Source: Acidocella sp. 35-58-6 (GTDB lineage: Bacteria > Pseudomonadota > Alphaproteobacteria > Acetobacterales > Acetobacteraceae). From it: a stretch of DNA of 8,290 bases. The position numbers and the translations under genes were made by a program. The stretch spans positions 1-8,290 of the forward strand of contig NCFD01000063.1 of the NCBI GenBank assembly GCA_002281005.1. The letters run 5' to 3'. Of the stretch, positions 4,930 through 8,290 are shown piece after piece. The notes under the pieces were generated by a model. It saw only the letters and a list, made by a program, of their open reading frames with translations. It was not told where the DNA came from and searched no databases. Within the stretch, counting starts at the first letter, position 1; every line of letters starts with the position of its first letter.

Positions 4930-5838
4930 ATGGCGTATGCGCTTCAACAACTGGTCAACGGCATTACGCTTGGCATGATTTATGGTTTGATCGCCGTAGG
5001 CTATACCATGGTCTACGGCATCATCGGCATGATCAATTTTGCCCATGGCGACGTATTCATGGTGGGCGCTTTTGTGGGCATCATCGTCCTCACAGCCCTC
5101 ACCGGCGTTACCTCCGTGCCTATGGGTATTCTGGCGGCGCTACTTTTGTCGGCTGGCGTTTGCGCTTTGTATGGTTTTTCGATCGAGCGTGTCGCCTACC
5201 GCCCGTTGCGCGGCTCCTTTCGCCTCGCCCCGCTAATCTCGGCCATTGGTATGTCGATTTTGCTGGAAAACTACGTGCAAACCAGCCAAGGCGCCCTTGA
5301 ACGTGCCATCCCCGTCGCGGTTCCCGGCGGCTTTGTGCTGATGAACGAAAATGGCTTCGTGGTGCAGCTTTCCTGGATGCAAATCGCCATTGTCGTTGTC
5401 ACTTTGGTCACTTTAGGCATCTTCACCTACATCGTCACCAAAACCCCCCTCGGGCGCTCCATGCGCGCGGTCGAGCAAGACGCTAAAATGGCCGCCCTGC
5501 TCGGCATCGATACCAACCGAACCATCAGCTACACCTTTATTATTGGCTCGGCGCTGGCCGCGGTCGCAGGGGTGATGTTCCTGCTTTATTATGGCGTGAT
5601 CGATTTTTACATTGGCTTTAATGCCGGTATCAAAGCCTTCACCGCGGCCGTGCTAGGCGGCATCGGCAGCCTACCGGGCGCGGTACTCGGCGGCTTGCTC
5701 ATCGGCCTGATCGAAGCCTTCTGGTCCGGGTATGCCACGGTCGCCTATAAGGATGTCGCGGTCTATTCCATTCTCGCCATCGTCTTGATGTTCATGCCCA
5801 CCGGCCTTCTCGGCCGCAACGACATCGAGAAGGTCTGA
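4930..5838 (+). CDS. livH: LivH-type permease of a branched-chain/small amino acid ABC transporter
   Basis: 302 aa (E. coli LivH 308), a multi-spanning inner-membrane permease of the HAAT family that pairs with LivM to form the translocation path. The signature N-terminus is clear: LVNGITLGMIYGLIAVGYTMVYGIIGMINFAHGDVFMVGAF (about residues 8-48). Further hydrophobic segments lie near 51-60, 66-84, 100-114, 148-170, 200-222, 235-262 and 275-295. The cytoplasmic loop TPLGRSMRAVEQDAKMAALLGID (172-194) is the coupling helix that contacts the ATPases. The start at 4930 has AAGGGA (4918-4923) six bases upstream. It begins 78 bp after dadA and ends three bases before livM, so the genes form one transcription unit. 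Liv systems classically carry Leu/Ile/Val, but HAAT members also carry Ala, Gly-like amino acids, amides or urea, so substrate is not fixed by sequence. Confidence 0.93.
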   Translation: MAYALQQLVNGITLGMIYGLIAVGYTMVYGIIGMINFAHGDVFMVGAFVGIIVLTALTGVTSVPMGILAALLLSAGVCALYGFSIERVAYRPLRGSFRLAPLISAIGMSILLENYVQTSQGALERAIPVAVPGGFVLMNENGFVVQLSWMQIAIVVVTLVTLGIFTYIVTKTPLGRSMRAVEQDAKMAALLGIDTNRTISYTFIIGSALAAVAGVMFLLYYGVIDFYIGFNAGIKAFTAAVLGGIGSLPGAVLGGLLIGLIEAFWSGYATVAYKDVAVYSILAIVLMFMPTGLLGRNDIEKV

Positions 5839-5841
5839 GCC

Positions 5842-7122
5842 ATGAAACATCTCGCCGACAATATTAAAGACTCCCTGATCGTCGGCGGTGTGGCGTTCTT
5901 ATTATTCGGCCCCTTCTTGGGCCTGCAACTTACCAACGGCACCAGTGGCAACCTCGGCCTCGCCACCCGGCCGATGTTGCTGGCAATCGCTGTCGGTCTC
6001 AGCATCGTCGCCCGGTTTTTGCTGCTGCTCTGGCAAGACCACCGCACCACCCGAGTCCCTGCTGTAAAACTTGCGGCTGCCGTTGCTAAATCCGGCAAAT
6101 ATGTCGCCCCGGCCCTGCTCATCGTCACCATTACCCTGCCGTTGATCCCAGGGATCGACAATTCCTACATCGACCTTGGTGTCCTGATTATGACTTACGT
6201 CATGCTTGGCTGGGGCCTGAACATCGTGGTCGGTCTCGCCGGCCTGCTCGACCTCGGGTACGTGGCATTTTATGCTGTTGGCGCGTACAGCTTTGCATTG
6301 CTGTCGCATTATTTCAATTTTACCTTCTGGGAGTGCCTGCCGCTATGCGGCATTCTCGCCGCGGCTTGGGGCATTTTCCTCGGCTTCCCGGTTCTACGGT
6401 TGCGCGGTGATTACCTGGCCATCGTCACGCTCGCGTTCGGGGAAATCATCCGCCTTGTCATCACCAACTGGGTATCGCTCACCGGCGGCCCAAACGGCAT
6501 TTACGATATCCCGCATCCCACATTATTTGGCCTCACCTTCGACATGTCAGGCGGACCCGGCACCGTCTCAAACTTCTTTCATGTCGACCCTGACCCATCG
6601 CAGCGCACAACCTTTCTCTACTACATCATCCTGGCACTCGCTCTGCTCACCAACTGGGTGACTTTGCGGCTGCGCCGCCAACCCTTAGGCCGCGCCTGGG
6701 AAGCCCTGCGCGAGGATGAAATCGCCTGCCGCTCGCTTGGCATCAACCTGCGCAACACCAAACTCACGGCCTTTGCCATCGGCGCGATGTTCGGCGGTTT
6801 CGCTGGCTGCTTCTTCGCCACCCGCCAAGCCTTTATCAGCCCCGATAGTTTCACCTTCATTGAATCCGCCACCGTGCTGGCCATCGTGGTGCTCGGCGGT
6901 GCCGGCAGCCAGCTTGGTGTCGCGCTCGCCGCCGTTGTGATGATCGGTGTCCCGGCACTGCTACAGGATTTACAAATCTACCGCATGCTGATCTTCGGTA
7001 TCGCTCTGGTCACCATCATGGTGGTGCGGCCCCGCGGCTTCATTTCCACACGTACGCCCTCCGTCTCGCTCGGCAAGGCAAAAATCATCTCATCCGACAT
7101 GATCTCCGAAGGACATGGCTAA
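5842..7122 (+). CDS. livM: LivM-type permease of the same ABC transporter
   Basis: 426 aa, the size of E. coli LivM (425), including the long N-terminal extension with two extra hydrophobic segments (about 11-29 and 44-64) that shorter LivM homologues lack. The permease core begins near residue 108. Family motifs are GLAGLLDLGYVAFYAVGAY (131-149), LRLRGDYLAIVTLAFGEIIR (185-204), TGGPNGI (214-220), the coupling loop RRQPLGRAWEALREDEIACRSLGI (278-301) and GGAGSQLGVALAA (352-364). The ribosome site GAGAAGG (5827-5833) lies inside the end of livH, eight bases before the ATG, and the intergenic gap is three bases, so translation is coupled to livH. The stop at 7120-7122 lies directly against the livG start. 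LivM forms the heterodimeric membrane domain with LivH. Confidence 0.94.
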   Translation: MKHLADNIKDSLIVGGVAFLLFGPFLGLQLTNGTSGNLGLATRPMLLAIAVGLSIVARFLLLLWQDHRTTRVPAVKLAAAVAKSGKYVAPALLIVTITLPLIPGIDNSYIDLGVLIMTYVMLGWGLNIVVGLAGLLDLGYVAFYAVGAYSFALLSHYFNFTFWECLPLCGILAAAWGIFLGFPVLRLRGDYLAIVTLAFGEIIRLVITNWVSLTGGPNGIYDIPHPTLFGLTFDMSGGPGTVSNFFHVDPDPSQRTTFLYYIILALALLTNWVTLRLRRQPLGRAWEALREDEIACRSLGINLRNTKLTAFAIGAMFGGFAGCFFATRQAFISPDSFTFIESATVLAIVVLGGAGSQLGVALAAVVMIGVPALLQDLQIYRMLIFGIALVTIMVVRPRGFISTRTPSVSLGKAKIISSDMISEGHG

Positions 7123-7123
7123 T

Positions 7124-7966
7124 ATGGGCGACACACTTCTCACCGTAACCGAGCTCACCATGCGCTTTGGCGGCCTCACCGCCGTGAATGCCCTGAGCTT
7201 CAATGCCAAACGCGGTGACATCACCGCTGTTATCGGCCCCAATGGCGCTGGTAAAACCACCGTCTTCAACTGCATCACCGGCTTCTACAAACCCACCTCC
7301 GGCAGCATCGCCATCGCCCATACGCCCGGCGCATCTATGCTGCTCAATAAACTTCCCGGCCACGCCATCGCCAAAAAAGGCCGTGTCGCCCGCACCTTCC
7401 AAAACATTCGGCTATTCGGCGGCATGACAGTGCTGGAAAATTTACTGGTGGCGCAACACAATGAATTGCAGGCCGCCACCGGCTTTGGCGTGCTGGCCAT
7501 CCTTGGCCTCGGCAAATATCGCGCCGCCGAAAAAGCTGCCATCGAGCGTGCTAAATACTGGCTGGCAGCCACCAACCTCATCGACCGCGCGGACGACCCC
7601 GCCGCCTCCCTGCCCTATGGTGCCCAGCGCCGCCTGGAAATTGCCCGCGCCATGTGCACCGATCCTGTTTTACTATGCCTCGATGAGCCCGCCGCCGGAC
7701 TGAACCCGCGCGAGAGCCAGGCATTAAACGACCTGCTGCTGAAAATCCGCGCCGATGGCTGTTCGCTGCTGCTCATCGAACACGACATGGGCGTGGTGAT
7801 GAAAATCTCTGACCACATCATCGTCCTCGACCACGGCAAAAAAATCGCTGACGGCACGCCCCTCGAAATCCGCAACGACATTGCCGTCATCTCAGCCTAT
7901 CTCGGCGAAGGTGACGACGACGACCCCGATGCGCCCATCGCCGAAACCCTGGCGGCCGCAGAATGA
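7124..7966 (+). CDS. livG: LivG-type ATP-binding protein of the ABC transporter
   Basis: 280 aa if started at the ATG at 7124. This cytoplasmic ATPase powers the LivHM permease together with LivF. It has Walker A GPNGAGKT (38-45), Q-loop Gln93 in RTFQNIRLF, the signature LPYGAQRRLEIARAM (163-177, a variant of the usual LSYGQQRRLE), Walker B VLLCLDEPAAGLN (182-194) and the H-loop IEHDMGVVM (218-226). A LivG-typical insert lies between the Walker A and signature parts. AAGGA (7109-7113) is ten bases before 7124 but only one base before the alternative ATG at 7115, so 7124 is preferred; both give the same protein apart from three residues. The C-terminus carries an unusual acidic tail (GEGDDDDPDAPIAETLAAAE) beyond the normal ending near AYLG. 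The stop overlaps the livF start (ATGA). Confidence 0.94.
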   Translation: MGDTLLTVTELTMRFGGLTAVNALSFNAKRGDITAVIGPNGAGKTTVFNCITGFYKPTSGSIAIAHTPGASMLLNKLPGHAIAKKGRVARTFQNIRLFGGMTVLENLLVAQHNELQAATGFGVLAILGLGKYRAAEKAAIERAKYWLAATNLIDRADDPAASLPYGAQRRLEIARAMCTDPVLLCLDEPAAGLNPRESQALNDLLLKIRADGCSLLLIEHDMGVVMKISDHIIVLDHGKKIADGTPLEIRNDIAVISAYLGEGDDDDPDAPIAETLAAAE

Positions 7967-8290
7967 CCGCGGTTCTCTCGCTCACCGGCGTCAACACATT
8001 TTACGGCCAAATCCAAGCTCTGCGCGATGTGAATATGGAGGTCAATGAGGGCGAAATCGTCACCCTCATTGGTGCCAATGGTGCTGGCAAATCCACCTTG
8101 ATGATGACCATCTGCGGCAACCCGCGCGCCAAATCCGGCAGTATCATTTATCGCGGCGAGGACATCACCAACCTTCCGATGCACCTGATCGCCCGCCGTG
8201 CCATCGCGCAATCACCCGAGGGGCGGCGCATTTTTCCGCGCATGAGCGTCGAGGAAAATCTGCTGATGGGTAGCCAGGTCGTCAAATTTG
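7963..8290 (+). CDS. livF: LivF-type ATP-binding protein, N-terminal part (runs off the window edge)
   Basis: The first 109 residues of the second ATPase of the transporter; family members are about 235 aa, so somewhat under half is visible. It shows the A-loop region NTFYGQIQALRDV (11-23), Walker A GANGAGKS (37-44), and the LivF-specific Q-loop stretch AIAQSPEGRRIFPRMSVEENLLMG (80-103), which distinguishes LivF from LivG. The start codon overlaps the livG stop by ATGA (7963-7966), with only a weak purine-rich ribosome site, so translation most likely depends on coupling to livG. Signature and Walker B motifs lie beyond the window. A gene for the periplasmic binding protein is absent here and might follow. 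Confidence 0.95.
   Translation, partial: MTAVLSLTGVNTFYGQIQALRDVNMEVNEGEIVTLIGANGAGKSTLMMTICGNPRAKSGSIIYRGEDITNLPMHLIARRAIAQSPEGRRIFPRMSVEENLLMGSQVVKF

Noticed and set aside
7115..7123. Earlier ATG for livG at 7115
   Set aside because: The AAGGA ribosome site would be only one base away; the ATG at 7124 has workable ten-base spacing. It remains a minor alternative.
1..8290. CRISPR array, rRNA or insertion sequence
   Set aside because: No regularly spaced repeats, no rRNA-like stretches, and no transposase or terminal inverted repeats were seen on either strand.

Overview
This 8.3-kb window looks chromosomal and most likely comes from an alphaproteobacterium, possibly an acetic-acid-bacteria-like (Rhodospirillales) lineage. 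The basis is the protein style: an XRE regulator ending in the EFIPENGGG-type tail common in alphaproteobacteria, an alphaproteobacteria-style LivHMGF set, and moderate-to-high GC in the metabolic half. The taxon is an inference from read-through of the proteins, not a search result.

Left part (about 1-3100): a patchwork of small genes on both strands, visibly less GC-rich than the right part, especially 1656-2160. It holds the start of a secreted protein running off the left edge (minus), an XRE-family repressor with a promoter/operator that predicts a leaderless self-regulated transcript (minus), a tight three-gene operon of unrecognised small proteins closed by a clear intrinsic terminator (plus, 631-1655), a two-gene unit of unrecognised small proteins with a good sigma70 promoter (minus, 1713-2148), and an intact SRAP-domain (YedK/HMCES-like) abasic-site protein (plus, 2337-2978). 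The content resembles cargo of an integrated element, although no integrase lies in the window.

Middle (3104-3179): a complete tRNA-Lys(CUU) gene on the minus strand with an encoded CCA. Its 3' end faces the left-hand patchwork, so it is a plausible attachment site marking the border between element and core chromosome.

Right part (3307-8290): a tandem glycine riboswitch lies ahead of a DadA-like FAD-dependent D-amino acid dehydrogenase, followed 78 bp later by livH, livM, livG and the start of livF, all on the plus strand with very short spacing or overlaps. Together they suggest a glycine-responsive uptake-and-oxidation operon: the ABC transporter imports small amino acids and the membrane-associated dehydrogenase deaminates them. 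The substrate-binding protein is not in the window and may follow livF.
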